This document shows positions 34,201 to 47,499 of a stretch of 64,000 nt of DNA, one piece after another; positions within the stretch are counted from its first letter, which is position 1; every line of letters starts with the position of its first letter. The notes beneath the pieces are model-generated. The model saw only the letters and a program-made list of their open reading frames with translations, had not been told where the DNA came from and searched no databases. Both the position numbers and the translations under genes were made by a program. This DNA is from Euptelea pleiosperma (taxonomy: Eukaryota > Streptophyta > Magnoliopsida > Ranunculales > Eupteleaceae), in the NCBI GenBank assembly GCA_035048495.1, contig CM068546.1, forward strand, positions 16,312,435 through 16,376,434, read 5' to 3'.

Positions 34201-37200
34201 TGAAGTGTTGGAATAAGATTAGGGATCGTCGGAACAACTTTGCGCCACTGGTTCGTCAATGTCTCTAATTGGACTCAGTTTGTGTGTTACATTCCTAAGC
34301 CTATAATTACTGACTTTTTCGAAATCGAACTTCGTAATTGGACTCAATATCTTCTATTACTATTGTTTTAACACATATGAAGTGTTGGAACAAGATTCGG
34401 GACTGTCGGAACAAGTTTGCCCCATTCATGCGTCAATGACTCTAATTGGACTCAGTTTGTGCGTTACATTCCTATGCTTATGACTAGTGACTTTCTCACA
34501 ACCGGACCTCGTACCTTGACTCAATATCTTTTATTACAGTTGTTTTAACACATTTGAACTCTAGAAACAAGATTCGGGATAGTCGAAACACGTTCGCTCT
34601 ATCCGTGCGTCAATGTCTCTAATTGGACTCGATTTGTGAGTTACATTCCGAAGCCTATAACTAATGACTTTTTCCCAACCGAATTCCGTAATTTGACTCA
34701 AACTCTCCCATTACTATAGTTTCAACACATTTGAAGTGTTGGAACAAGATTCGGGACAGTCGAGACAAGTTTGCTCCATCTGTTCGTCAATGTCTCTAAT
34801 TGGACTCAGTTTCTGTGTTACATTCCTAAGCCTATAATTACTGACTTTTTTACAACTGGACCTCGTAATTTGACTCAAACTCTTCCATTACTATCTTTTC
34901 AACACATTTGAAGTGTTGGAACAAGATTCGGGACAGTCAAAACATGTTTGCTCCATCCGTGCGTTAATGGCTCTAACTGGACTTAGTTTGTGTGTTACAT
35001 TCCGAAGCCAATAACTAGTGACTTGTTTGCAACCGGACCTCGTAGTTTGACTCAAAGTCTTCCATTATTGTTTCAACACATTTAAAGTGTTAGAACAAGA
35101 TTCGGGATAGTCGAAAGAAGTTTGCTCCATCCGTTCGTCAATGTCTCTAATTGGACTCAGTTTGTGTATTACATTACTAAGCCTATAATTACTGACTCTT
35201 TCGCAACCGGACTTCGTAATTTGACTCAATATCTTCTATTATAATTGTTTTAACACATTTGTAGTGTTGGAACAAGATTCGGGACTATCGGAACAAGTTT
35301 GCACCATTCGTGCGTCAATGACTCTAATTGGACTCAGTTTGTGCATTACATTCCTAAGCTTATAACTAGTGACTTTTTCACAACCGGACCTCGTAATTTG
35401 ACTCAATATCTTCCATTACAATTCTTTTAACACATTTGAAGTGTTGGAATAAGATTCGGGACAGTCGGAACAAGTTTGCTCCATTCGAGCGTCGATGACT
35501 ATAATTGGACTCAGTTTGCGCGTTACACTCCTAAGCTTATAACAAGTGAATTTTTCGCAACCGGACCTCGTAATTTGGCTCAATCTCTTCCATTGCAATT
35601 GTTTCAACACATTTGAAGTCTTGGAACAGGATTAGGGACAGTCGGAACATGTTTTCTCCATCCGTGCGTCAATGTCTATAATTGGACTCAGTTAGTGTGT
35701 TACATTCTAAAGGCTATAACTAGTGAGTTTTTTGCAATCGGACCTCGTAATTTAACTCAAACTCTTCCATTACTATTGTTTCAACACATTTGAAGTGTTG
35801 GAACAGGATTCGGGCCAGTGGAAAGAAGTTTGCTCCATCCGTGCGTCAATGTCTGTAATTGGACTCAGTTTGTGTGTAACATTCCGAAGCCTATAACTAG
35901 TGACTTTTTTGCAACCGGACATTATAATTTGCCTCAAACTCTTCCATCACTATTCTTTCAACACATTTGAAGTGTTGGAATAAGATTTGGGACAGTCGGA
36001 ACAGCTTTGCTCCACTCTTTCGTCAATGTCTCTAATTGGACTCAGTTTGTGTGTTACATTCCTAACCTATAATTACTGACTTTTTCGAAACCGGACTTCT
36101 TAATTGGACTCAATATCTTCTATTACAATTGTTTTAACACATATGAAGTGTTGGAACAAGATTCGGGACTGTCGGAACAAGTTTGCCCCATTCATGCGTC
36201 AATGACTCTAATAGGACTCAGTTTGTGCGTTACATTCCTATGCTTATGACTAGTGACTTTCTCACAACCGGACCTCGTAACTTGACTCAATATCTTTTAT
36301 TACAATTGTTTTAACACATTTGTACTGTTGAAACAAGATTCGGGACAGTCGAAACACGTTTGCTCTATCCGTGCGTCAATGTCTCTTATTGGACTCAGTT
36401 TGTGTGTTACATTCCGAATCCTATACCTAATGACTTTTTCGCAACCGGACCCCGTAATTTGACTCAAAATCTTCCATTACTATAGTTTCAACACATTTGA
36501 AGTGTTGGAACAAGATTTGGGACAGTCGAAACAAGTTTGCTCCATCTGTTCAATGTCTCTAATTGGACTCAGTTTGTGTGTTACATTCCTAAGCCTATAA
36601 TTACTGACTTTTTTGCTACTGGACCTCGTAATTTGACTCAAACTCTTCCATTACTATCTTTTCAACACAGTTGAAGGGTTGGAACAAGATTCGGGACAGT
36701 CAAAACATGTTTGCTCCATCCGTGCGTCAAGGGCTCTAACTGGACTTAGTTTGTGTGTTACATTCCGAAGCCAATAACTAGTGACTTGTTTGCAACCGGA
36801 CCTCGTAGTTTGACTCAAAGTCTTCCATTACTATTGTTTCAACACATTTAAAGTGTTAGAACAAGATTCGGGATAGTTGAAAGAAGTTTGCTCCATCCGT
36901 TCGTCAATGTCTCTAATTGGACTCAGTTTGTGTATTACATTACTAAGCCTATAATTACTGACTCTTTCGCAACCGGACTTCGTAATTTGACTCAATATCT
37001 TCTATTATAATTGTTTTAACACATTTGTAGTGTTGGAACAAGATTCGGGACTGTCGGAACAAGTTTGCACCATTCGTGCGTCAATGACTCTAATTGGACT
37101 TAGTTTGTGCATTACATCCCTAAGCTTATAACTAGTGACTTTTTCACAACCGGACCTCGTAATTTGACTCAATATCTTCCATTACAATTCTTTTAACACA

Positions 37201-38547
37201 TTTGAAGTGTTGGAATAAGATTCGGGACAGTCGGAACAAGTTTGCTCCATTCGAGCGTCCATGACTATAATTGGACTCAGTTTGTGCGTTACACTCCTAA
37301 GCTTATAACAAGTGACTTTTTCGCAACCGGACCTCATAATTTAGCTCAATCTCTTCCATTGCAATTGTTTTAACACATTTGAAGTCTTGGAACAGGATTC
37401 GGGACAGTCGAAACATGTTTTCTCCATCCGTGCGTCAATGTCTATAATTGGACTCAGTTAGTGTGTTATATTCTGAAGCCTATAACTAGTGACTTTTTTG
37501 CAATCGGACCTCGTAATTTGACTCAAACTCTTCCATAACTATTGTTTCAACACATTTGAAGTGTTGGAACAAGATTCAGAACAGTGGAAAGAAGTTTGCT
37601 CCATTCGTGCGTCAATGTCTCTAATTGGACTCAGTTTGTGTGTTACATTCCGAAGCCTATAACTAGTGACTTTTTTGCAACCGGACATCGTAATTTGCCT
37701 CAAACTCTTCCATCACTATTGTTTCAACACATTTGAAGTGTTGGAACAAGATTCGGGACAGTCGGAACAACTTTGCTCCACTCGCTCGTCAATTTCTCTA
37801 ATTGGACTCAGTTTGTGTGTTACATTCCTAAGCTTATAATTACTGACTTTTTCGAAACCGGACTTCGTAATTGGACTCAATATCTTCTATTACAATTGTT
37901 TTAACACATATGAAGTGTTGGAACAAGATTCGGGACAGTTGGAACAACTTTGCTCCACTCGTTCGTCAATGTCTCTAATTGGACTCAGTTTGTGTGTTAT
38001 ATTCCTAAGCCTATAATTACTGACTTTTTTGAAACCGGACTTCGTAATTGGACTCAATATCTTCTTTTACAATTGTTTTAACACATATGAAGTGTTGGAA
38101 CAAGATTCGGGACAGTTGGAACAACTTTGCTCCACTCATTCGTCAATGTCTCTAATTGGACTCAGTTTGTGTGTTACATTCCTAAGCCTATAATTACTGA
38201 CTTTTTCGAAACTGGACTTCGTAATTTGACTCAAAATATTCTATTACAATTGTTTTAACACATATGAAGTGTTGGAACAAGATTCGGGACTGTCGAAACA
38301 AGTTTGCCCCATTCATGCGTCAATGACTCTAATTGGACTCAGTTTGAGCGTTACATTCCTATGCTTATAACAAGTGACTTTCTCACAACCGGACCTCGTA
38401 ACTTGACTTAATATCTTTTATTTCAATTGTTGTAACACATTTGAACTGTTGAAACAAGAATCGGGACAGTCGAAACAAGTTTGCTCCATCCGTGCGTCAA
38501 TGTCTCTAATTGGATCAGTTTGTGTGTTACATTCCGAAGCCTATAAC
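31283..38547. repeat. 177-bp tandem satellite, left block (about 41 monomers)
   Basis: Successive GTTACATTC phases at 31283, 31459, 31637, 31814 and 31991 give a 176-178 bp unit. Each monomer carries recognisable blocks such as TCTAATTGGACTCAGTTTG, CAACACATTTGAAGTGTTGG and ACAAGATTCGGGA. Monomers fall into several types that recur in fixed order. Matching types lie ~1764-1766 bp apart (32699/34463/36229; 35522/37288; 35699/37465), i.e. a ten-monomer higher-order unit. Arrays of this unit length inside Athila-rich DNA are typical of plant centromeres; centromere identity is an inference. No gene. Confidence 0.97.
38543..38547. repeat. Target site duplication ATAAC, left copy
   Basis: ATAAC at 38543-38547 and 40976-40980. 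The two satellite blocks join in phase when one copy and the LTR are removed. Confidence 0.95.
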
Positions 38548-39594
38548 TAAAAGTAGGATTTTTTCGTGTCGTTGGTTACGGAAACCCTAATTCCAACAAA
38601 ATTTATATATTTTTTGATTTAATTCTTGCAAAAATAGTAATTCTTTCACAGTGGGAAGTATCGGATGTCGATCCGCACTCGGGATTATTTTGCGCAAATT
38701 AGAACATGAAATGACGGATTTTTTTCTCAGAAATTGTGGTGGGATGAGGATGGCGATTGATGGATCGAGATTAAAACAATCTTCTCAAAAAGGCCAATGT
38801 CACATAATCATTAAACATAAAGAAATAGAACAATTAGAACAAAATCCAACTTATTAAAAATCCATCATCATTCAATAAAATTGTAACTTACAAAATTTGT
38901 TAATCAAATAACTTTCTAACAAACAAAGAACATTAATCTAGAAAACGAGAGAAATAGAATTTGTAGAGAGAGAAAGTGATAAGCATAAGATCCTAGAGAG
39001 AGAAAGTGATAGGTAGAGAGAAACTTCACCATGGATTACCTTAGGAGATTGGCCAAGAGGATGGCCCAATGGAGAAATCGGCCAAGTTAGAAGATTGATG
39101 TGGGTTTGCCATGTGATGGAGGGACCTAAGGAAGTGCTTCGCCACAAGTGTTGCTCACAAAACTCGTGCATATGAGGATTGAGTGCCGGAATAGGTGGAG
39201 ACTGGGTTAGTTGCCAGCATTAATGGAGATCACGGTTGCAACTCCGGCCAAGTGATTGAAGAAGCACAACTCGTGCTTGACTGTTGGAGAAGCTGGACGT
39301 GGTGATGAAGAAGAAGAAGGAGAAGAAGAAGAAGTGGGGGTGCGAGATTAGATGGGGGATTCAAGTGAGGCTAAGGAGGAACAGCCTGCGTTGATTTTGT
39401 GGACTGGTTGAAGAACCGGTCCGGTTAGATGATGTAGAGGAGGGAGGCGGTGCTGCTCCTGCAGCAAGGCTCTCATTTTTTTTGTGGTGGTGGCTGCCAG
39501 ATCATAAGACAGAGATGGTGGAGGATTGAGAGAAGAACAGGCAGGAGGAAAGAGGAGGGGAGAGAACCCGAACAGCTACCGGCGTTACAGGTGG

Positions 39595-39620
39595 CCGGAG
39601 TTGCAGACCTGCAACTCCGG
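39595..39620. repeat. CCGGAGTTGCAG palindrome
   Basis: CCGGAGTTGCAG, AC, CTGCAACTCCGG; perfect 12-bp arms, on the transcribed side of the predicted promoter. Confidence 0.9.
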
Positions 39621-39941
39621 TGAGCAAAAGAAAGAATGAAGAAGAAGAAGATGAAGAAGGAAAAGATGGAGAAGAAGACTTATCGGAACTACACGTAGCA
39701 AGGAGGATGCAGCATCAAAGAAGACCTGCTAGTGCACCGGCATCCATGGAGCTTGCTGGAGTTGCAGCAGCAAGGATGAGGAGAAGGTGCGGTAGCTAGT
39801 TGCCACCGAGATGAAGAAGGAGGTGAAGAAGATGAGGGAAAATGGCCAAAAGCCAAGGGAAAGAAGGGGCAAGCAAGTTGGGGGAGAGAATGGAAGGGAT
39901 TAGAGGGGGATTAGGGTTCCAAAGAACCCTTCTCCTTCCCC

Positions 39942-39977
39942 TTTTAAAGCTCCCTATTTCCTTTAATGGAAATAGGG
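39942..39977 (-). promoter_or_regulatory. Predicted LTR core promoter (solo LTR)
   Basis: Palindrome 39977-39952 followed in element sense by TTTAAAA (39948-39942). The downstream inverted repeat (39913-39930) has decayed. Confidence 0.5.
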
Positions 39978-42195
39978 ATTTTTTGAAAATAAAAAATAAG
40001 AAAAAAAAATTTTTTTTTTTTAAGTAAAACACTACTTTTCTTAGGGAAATTTCCCCATTTAGTGGACCCCCCATTTTTTAAAATTTAATTGAAATTATTT
40101 TGAAATTCACGGGGTCCACTAAATGGTCGGACAGCGGGTCGATGATTATGGGCCCGGCTACTGGCCCACATGGATTGATGATGTCCATCGTCTCACAAGA
40201 TGATGTGACAGACAATCTGATGGCGATCAGATGGATGGTGACTTGATTGGGACCCAGATTGGTAGATCGATGGATCTAGAGAGATCAAACGGTCCGGTGG
40301 AAGATCCAACGGTCAAAAAGCTAAGGGAGATGAGACAGAGCCAATGGGCAGGAGTTCTGGGGTTAGGTCAATAGATTCGAGGACCGAGAGATTAAGAGAG
40401 AGAGAATAAGGAGAGATGAGAGAGAAAATATCAGAAAATGGAGATAAAAGTATTGGCAGAGGGTTTGGAACCCTGGTCTTCACTGTGACCATCCTCATGC
40501 TTCTCTAGTAGAGTAGACTATCATTCCTTGCTGACTCATGTGGCTTTAAACGCTTTGGTCCGTCTCTTGGTCATTGGCTCTCCTACTCTCTTCATTCTTT
40601 GGGCTGACTTTTTGGTCTTCTTATTCAGCCCATATTTGGCCCATATCTTCTAGTCATAGCATGTGGGCTCTTTAAGCTTTGATAATGGGCTTTCCTGATC
40701 GATGTGGGCTTGCAAGTCTTGAAAATTGTCCCATCGGGGTTTCCTACGACAGAAGAAGCGCGTAATGAGACTCTATCAGAATGACTTCATGTTTAGACTT
40801 TCGAAAATGTGTTTAATGCATGCAAATATACCATTTCATCCAGAAAAGTGTGTTCTACGCAATAAAAGAGACTCTTACGTAGAAAAGTAGATAAATAGAG
40901 CATTTTAACGTAGGAGAGTGTGAAAACGCTTAAAAGATAACAGTGGAAAATACGCACTTTTAAGCTAATATCAATAACTAATGACTTTTTCGCAACCAAA
41001 CCCCGTAATTTGACTCAAACTCTTCCATTACTATTGTTTCAACACATTTGAAGTGTTGGAACAAGATTCGGGATACTCGAAAGAAGTTTGCTCCATCCGT
41101 TCATCAATGTCTCTAATTGGACTCGGTTTGTGTGTTACATTTTAAAGCCTATAACTAGTGAGTTTTTTGCAACCGGCCCTCATAATTTGACTCAAACTCT
41201 TCCATTACTATTGTTTCAACACATTTGAAGTGTTGGTACAAGATTCGGGACAGTCGAAAAAACTTTGCTTTATCTGTTCGTCAATGTCTCTAATTGGACT
41301 CAGTTTGTGTGTTACATTCCTAAGCCTATAATTACTGACTTTTTTGCAACTGGACCTCGTAATTTGACTCAAACTCTTCCATCACTATTGTCTCAACACA
41401 TTTGAAGTGTTGGAACAAGATTCTGGACAGTGGAAAGAAGTTTGCTCCATCCGTGTGTCAATGTCTCTAATTGGACTCAGCTTGTGTGTTACATTCCGAA
41501 GCCCAAAACTAATGACTTTATTGCAACCGGACCCCGCAATTTGACTCAAACTCTTCCATTACTATTCTTTCAACACATTTAAAGTGTTGGAACAAGATTC
41601 GGGATAGTCGAAAGAAGTTTGCTCTATCCGTTCATCAATGTCTCTAATTGGACTCGGTTTGTGTGTTACATTTTAAAGCCTATAACTAGTGAGTTTTTTG
41701 CAACCGGCCCTCATAATTTGACTCAAACTCTTCCATTACTATTGTTTCAACACATTTGAAGTGTTGGTACAAGATTCGGGACAGTCGGAACAACTTTGCT
41801 TTATCTGTTCGTCAATGTCTCTAATTGGACTCAGTTTGTGTGTTACATTCCTAAGCCTATAATTACTGACTTTTTTGCAACTGTACCTCGTAATTTGACT
41901 CAAACTCTTCCATTACTATTGTCTCAACACATTTGAAGTGTTGGAACAAGATTCTGGGCAGTGGAAAGAAGTTTGCTCCATCCGTGTGTCAATGTCTCTA
42001 ATTGGACTCAGTTTGTGTGTTACATTCCGAAGCCCATAACTAATGACTTTTTTGCAACCGGACCCCACAATTTGACTCAAACTCTTCCATTACTATTGTT
42101 TCAACACATTTAAAGTGTTGGAACAAGATTCGGGATAGTCGAAAGAAGTTTGCTCCATCCGTTCATCAATGTCTCTAATTGGACTCAGTTTTTGT

Positions 42196-43963
42196 GTTAC
42201 ATTCTAAAGCCTATAACTAGTGAGTTTTTTGCAACCGGACCTTTTAATTTGACTCAAACTCTTCCATTATTATTGTTTCAACACATTTAAAGTGTTGGAA
42301 CAAGATTCGGGACAGTCGGAACAACTTTGCTCCACTCGTTCGTCAATGTCTCTAATTGGACTCAGTTTGTGTGTTACATTCCTAACCTATAATTACTGAC
42401 TTTTTCGAAACCGGACTTCGTAATTGGACTCAATATCATCTATTACAATTGTTTTAACACATATGAAGTGTTGGAACAAGATTCGGGACAGTCGGAACAA
42501 CTTTGCTCCATCTGTTCGTCAATGTCTCTAATTGGACTCAGTTTGTGTGTTACATTCCTAAGCCTATAATTACTGACTTTTTCGAAACCGGACTTCGTAA
42601 TTGGACTCAATATCTTCTATTATAATTGTTTGAACACATATGAAGTGTTGGAACAAGATTCGGGACTGTCGGAACAAGTTTGCCCCATTCATGCGTCAAT
42701 GACTCTAATTGGACTCAGTTTGTGCATTACATTCCTATGCTTATGACTAGTGACTTTCTCACAACCGGACCTTGTAATTTGACTCAAACTCTTCCATTAC
42801 TATTGTCTCAACACATTTGAAGTGTTGGAACAAGATTCTGGACAGTGGAAAGAAGTTTGCTCCATCCGTGTGTCAATGTCTCTAATTGGACTCAGTTTGT
42901 GTGTTACATTCCGAAGCCCATAACTAATGACTTTTTTGCAACCGGACCCCGCAATTTGACTCAAACTCTTCCATTACTATTGTTTCAACACATTTAAAGT
43001 GTTGGAACAAGATTCGGGATAGTCGAAAGAAGTTTGCTCCATCTATTCATCAATGTCTCTAATTGGACTCAGTTTTTGTGTTACATTCTAAAGCCTATAA
43101 CTAGTGAGTTTTTTGCAACCGGACCTTTTAATTTGACTCAAACTCTTCCATTATTATTGTTTCAACACATTTAAAGTGTTGGAACAAGATTCGGGACAGT
43201 CGGAACAACTTTGCTCCACTCGTTCGTCAATGTCTCTAATTGGACTCAGTTTGTGTGTTACATTCCTAACCTATAATTACTGACTTTTTCGAAACCGGAC
43301 TTCGTAATTGGACTCAATATCATCTATTACAATTGTTTTAACACATATGAAGTGTTGGAACAAGATTCGGGACAGTCGGAACAACTTTGCTCCATCTGTT
43401 CGTCAATGTCTCTAATTGGACTCAGTTTGTGTGTTACATTCCTAAGCCTATAATTACTGACTTTTTCGAAACCGGACTTCGTAATTGGACTCAATATCTT
43501 CTATTACAATTGTTTGAACACATATGAAGTGTTGGAACAAGATTCGGGACTGTCGGAACCAGTTTGCCCCATTCATGCGTCAATGACTCTAATTGGACTC
43601 AGTTTGTGCATTACATTCCTATGCTTATGACTAGTGACTTTCTCACAACCGGACCTTGTAATTTGACTCAAACTCTTCCATTACTATTGTCTCAACACAT
43701 TTGAAGTGTTGGAACAAGATTCTGGACAGTGGAAAGAAGTTTGCTCCATCCGTGTGTCAATGTCTCTAATTGGACTCAGTTTGTGTGTTACATTCCGAAG
43801 CCCATAACTAATGACTTTTTTGCAACCGGACCCCGCAATTTGACTCAAACTCTTCCATTACTATTGTTTCAACACATTTAAAGTGTTGGAACAAGATTCG
43901 GGATAGTCGAAAGAAGTTTGCTCCATCCATTCATCAATGCCTCTAATTGGACTCAGTTTTTGT
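42196..43963. repeat. Two tandem copies of an 884-bp higher-order unit
   Basis: 42196-43079 and 43080-43963 repeat the same order of five monomer types with few differences. Confidence 0.9.
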
Positions 43964-46900
43964 GTTACATTCTAAAGCCTATAACTAGTGAGTTTTTTGC
44001 AACCGGACCTTGTAATTTGACTCAAACTCTTCCATTATTATTGTTTCAACACATTTAAAGTGTTGGAACAAGATTCGGGACAGTCGGAACAACTTTGCTC
44101 CACTCGTTCGTCAATGTCTCTAATTGGACTCAGTTTGTGTGTTACATTCCTAACCTATAATTACTGACTTTTTCGAAACCGGACTTCGTAATTGGACTCA
44201 ATATCATCTATTACAATTGTTTTAACACATATGAAGTGTTGGAACAAGATTCGGGACAGTCAGAACAACTTTGCTCCATCTGTTCGTCAATGTCTCTAAT
44301 TGGACTCAGTTTGTGTGTTACATTCCTAAGCCTATAATTACTGACTTTTTCGAAACCGGACTTCGTAATTGGACTCAATATCTTCTATTACAATCGTTTG
44401 AACACATATGAAGTGTTGGAACAAGATTCGGGACTGTCGGAACAAGTTTGCCCCATTCATGCGTCAATGACTCTAACTGGACTCAGTTTGTGCATTACAT
44501 TCCTATGCTTATGACTAGTGACTTTCTCACAACCGGACCTCGTAACTTGACTCAAGATCTTTTATTACAATTGTTTTAACACATTTGAACTGTTGAAACA
44601 AGATTCGGGATAGTCGAAACACGTTTGCTCGATCCGTGCGTCAATGTCTCTAATTGGACTCATTTTGTGTGTTACATTCCGAAGCCTATAACTAATGACT
44701 TTTTCGCAACCAGACCCTGTAATTTGACTCAAACTCTCCCATTACTATAGTTTCAACACATTTGAAGTGTTGGAACAAGATTCAGGATAGTCAAAACAAG
44801 TTTGCTCCATCTGTTCGTCAATGTCTCTAATTAGACTCAGTTTGTGTGTTACATTCCTAAGCCTATAATTACTGACTTTTTTGCAACTGGACCTCGTAAT
44901 TTGACTCAAACTCTTCCATTATTATTGTTTCAACACATTTGAAGTGTTGGAATAAGATTCGGGACAGTCGGAACAACTTTGCTCCACTCGTTCGTCAATG
45001 TCTCTAATTGGACTCAGTTTGTGTGCTACATTCCTAACCTATAATTACTGACTTTTTCGAAACCGGACTTCGTAATTGGACTCAATATCATCTATTACAA
45101 TTGTTTTAACACATATGAAGTGTTGGAACAAGATTCGGGACAGTCGGAACAACTTTGCTCCATCTGTTCGTCAATGTCTCTAATTGGACTCAGTTTGTGT
45201 GTTACATTCCTAAGCCTATAATTACTGACTTTTTCGAAACCGGACTTCGTAATTGGACTCAATATCTTCTATTACAATTGTTTGAACACATATGAAGTGT
45301 TGGAACAAGATTCGGGACTGTCGGAACAAGTTTGCCCCATTCATGCGTCAATGACTCTAATTGGACTCAGTTTGTGCATTACATTCCTATGCTTATGACT
45401 AGTGACTTTCTCACAACCGGACCTTGTAATTTGACTCAAACTCTTCCATTACTATTGTCTCAACACATTTGAAGTGTTGGAACAAGATTCTGGACAGTGG
45501 AAAGAAGTTTGCTCCATCCGTGTGTCAATGTCTCTAATTGGACTCAGTTTGTGTGTTACATTCCGAAGTCCATAACTAATGACTTTTTTGCAACCGGACC
45601 CCGCAATTTGACTCAAACTCTTCCATTACTATTGTTTCAACACATTTAAAGTGTTGGAACAAGATTCGGGATAGTCGAAAGAAGTTTGCTCCATCCATTC
45701 ATCAATGCCTCTAATTGGACTCAGTTTTTGTGTTACATTCTAAAGCCTATAACTAGTGAGTTTTTTGCAACCGGACCTTGTAATTTGACTCAAACTCTTC
45801 CATTATTATTGTTTCAACACATTTAAAGTGTTGGAACAAGATTCGGGACAGTCGGAACAACTTTGCTCCACTCGTTCGTCAATGTCTCTAATTGGACTCA
45901 GTTTGTGTGTTACATTCCTAACCTATAATTACTGACTTTTTCGAAACCGGACTTCGTAATTGGACTCAATATCATCTATTACAATTGTTTTAACACATAT
46001 GAAGTGTTGGAACAAGATTCGGGACAGTCAGAACAACTTTGCTCCATCTGTTCGTCAATGTCTCTAATTGGACTCAGTTTGTGTGTTACATTCCTAAGCC
46101 TATAATTACTGACTTTTTCGAAACCGGACTTCGTAATTGGACTCAATATCTTCTATTACAATCGTTTGAACACATATGAAGTGTTGGAACAAGATTCGGG
46201 ACTGTCGGAACAAGTTTGCCCCATTCATGCGTCAATGACTCTAACTGGACTCAGTTTGTGCATTACATTCCTATGCTTATGACTAGTGACTTTCTCACAA
46301 CCGGACCTCGTAACTTGACTCAAGATCTTTTATTACAATTGTTTTAACACATTTGAACTGTAGAAACAAGATTCGGGATAGTCGAAACACGTTTGCTCGA
46401 TCCGTGCGTCAATGTCTCTAATTGGACTCATTTTGTGTGTTACATTCCGAAGCCTATAACTAATGACTTTTTCGCAACCAGACCCTGTAATTTGACTCAA
46501 ACTCTCCCATTACTATAGTTTCAACACATTTGAAGTGTTGGAACAAGATTCAGGATAGTCAAAACAAGTTTGCTCCATCTGTTCGTCAATGTCTCTAATT
46601 AGACTCAGTTTGTGTGTTACATTCCTAAGCCTATAATTACTGACTTTTTTGCAACTGGACCTCGTAATTTGACTCAAACTCTTCCATTATTATTGTTTCA
46701 ACACATTTGAAGTGTTGGAATAAGATTCGGGACAGTCGGAACAACTTTGCTCCACTCGTTCGTCAATGTCTCTAATTGGACTCAGTTTGTGTGCTACATT
46801 CCTAACCTATAATTACTGACTTTTTCGAAACCGGACTTCGTAATTGGACTCAATATCATCTATTACAATTGTTTTAACACATATGAAGTGTTGGAACAAG

Positions 46901-47499
46901 ATTCGGGACAGTCGGAACAACTTTGCTCCATCTGTTCGTCAATGTCTCTAATTGGACTCAGTTTGTGTGTTACATTCCTAAGCCTATAATTACTGACTTT
47001 TTTGAAACCGGACTTCGTAATTGGACTCAATATCTTCTATTACAATTGTTTGAACACATATGAAGTGTTGGAACAAGATTAAGGACTGTCAGAACAAGTT
47101 TGCCCCATTCATGCGTCAATGACTCTAATTGGACTCAGTTTGTGCATTACATTCCTATGCTTATGACTAGTGACTTTCTCACAACCGGACCTCGTAACTT
47201 GACTCAAGATCTCTTATTACAATTGTTTTAACACATTTGAACTGTTGAAACAAGATTCGGGATAGTCGAAACACGTTTGCTCGATCCATGCATCAATGTC
47301 TCTAATTTGACTCAGTTTGTGTGTTACATTCCGAAGCCTATAACTAATGACTTTTTCGCAACCGGACCCTGTAATTTGACTCAAACTCTCCCATTACTAT
47401 AGTTTCAACACATTTGAAGTGTTGGAACAAGATTCGGGACAGTCGAAACAAGTTTGCTCCATCTGTTCTTCGATGTCTCTAATTAGACTCAGTTTGTGT
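43964..47499. repeat. Two tandem copies of a 1768-bp higher-order unit
   Basis: 43964-45731 and 45732-47499 share rare variants, for example GACTCTAACTGG near 44471 and 46236 and TTAGACTCAG at 44832 and 46600. Confidence 0.88.

Larger units (their letters stand above)
38548..40975 (-). mobile_element. Solo LTR in satellite (2428 bp)
   Basis: Minus-strand LTR without internal region, flanked by ATAAC. In element sense it ends TTTTA instead of TTTCA: the terminal CA is mutated (plus strand starts TAAAAGTAGG). It carries the promoter palindrome (39952-39977), a TTTAAAA box (39948-39942), one CCGGAGTTGCAG palindrome, a degenerate GGGTTC inverted repeat and two AACGGTC-type repeats. The other end is also diverged (TTAAGCTAATATCA). 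This is consistent with an older insertion reduced by LTR-LTR recombination. Confidence 0.94.
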
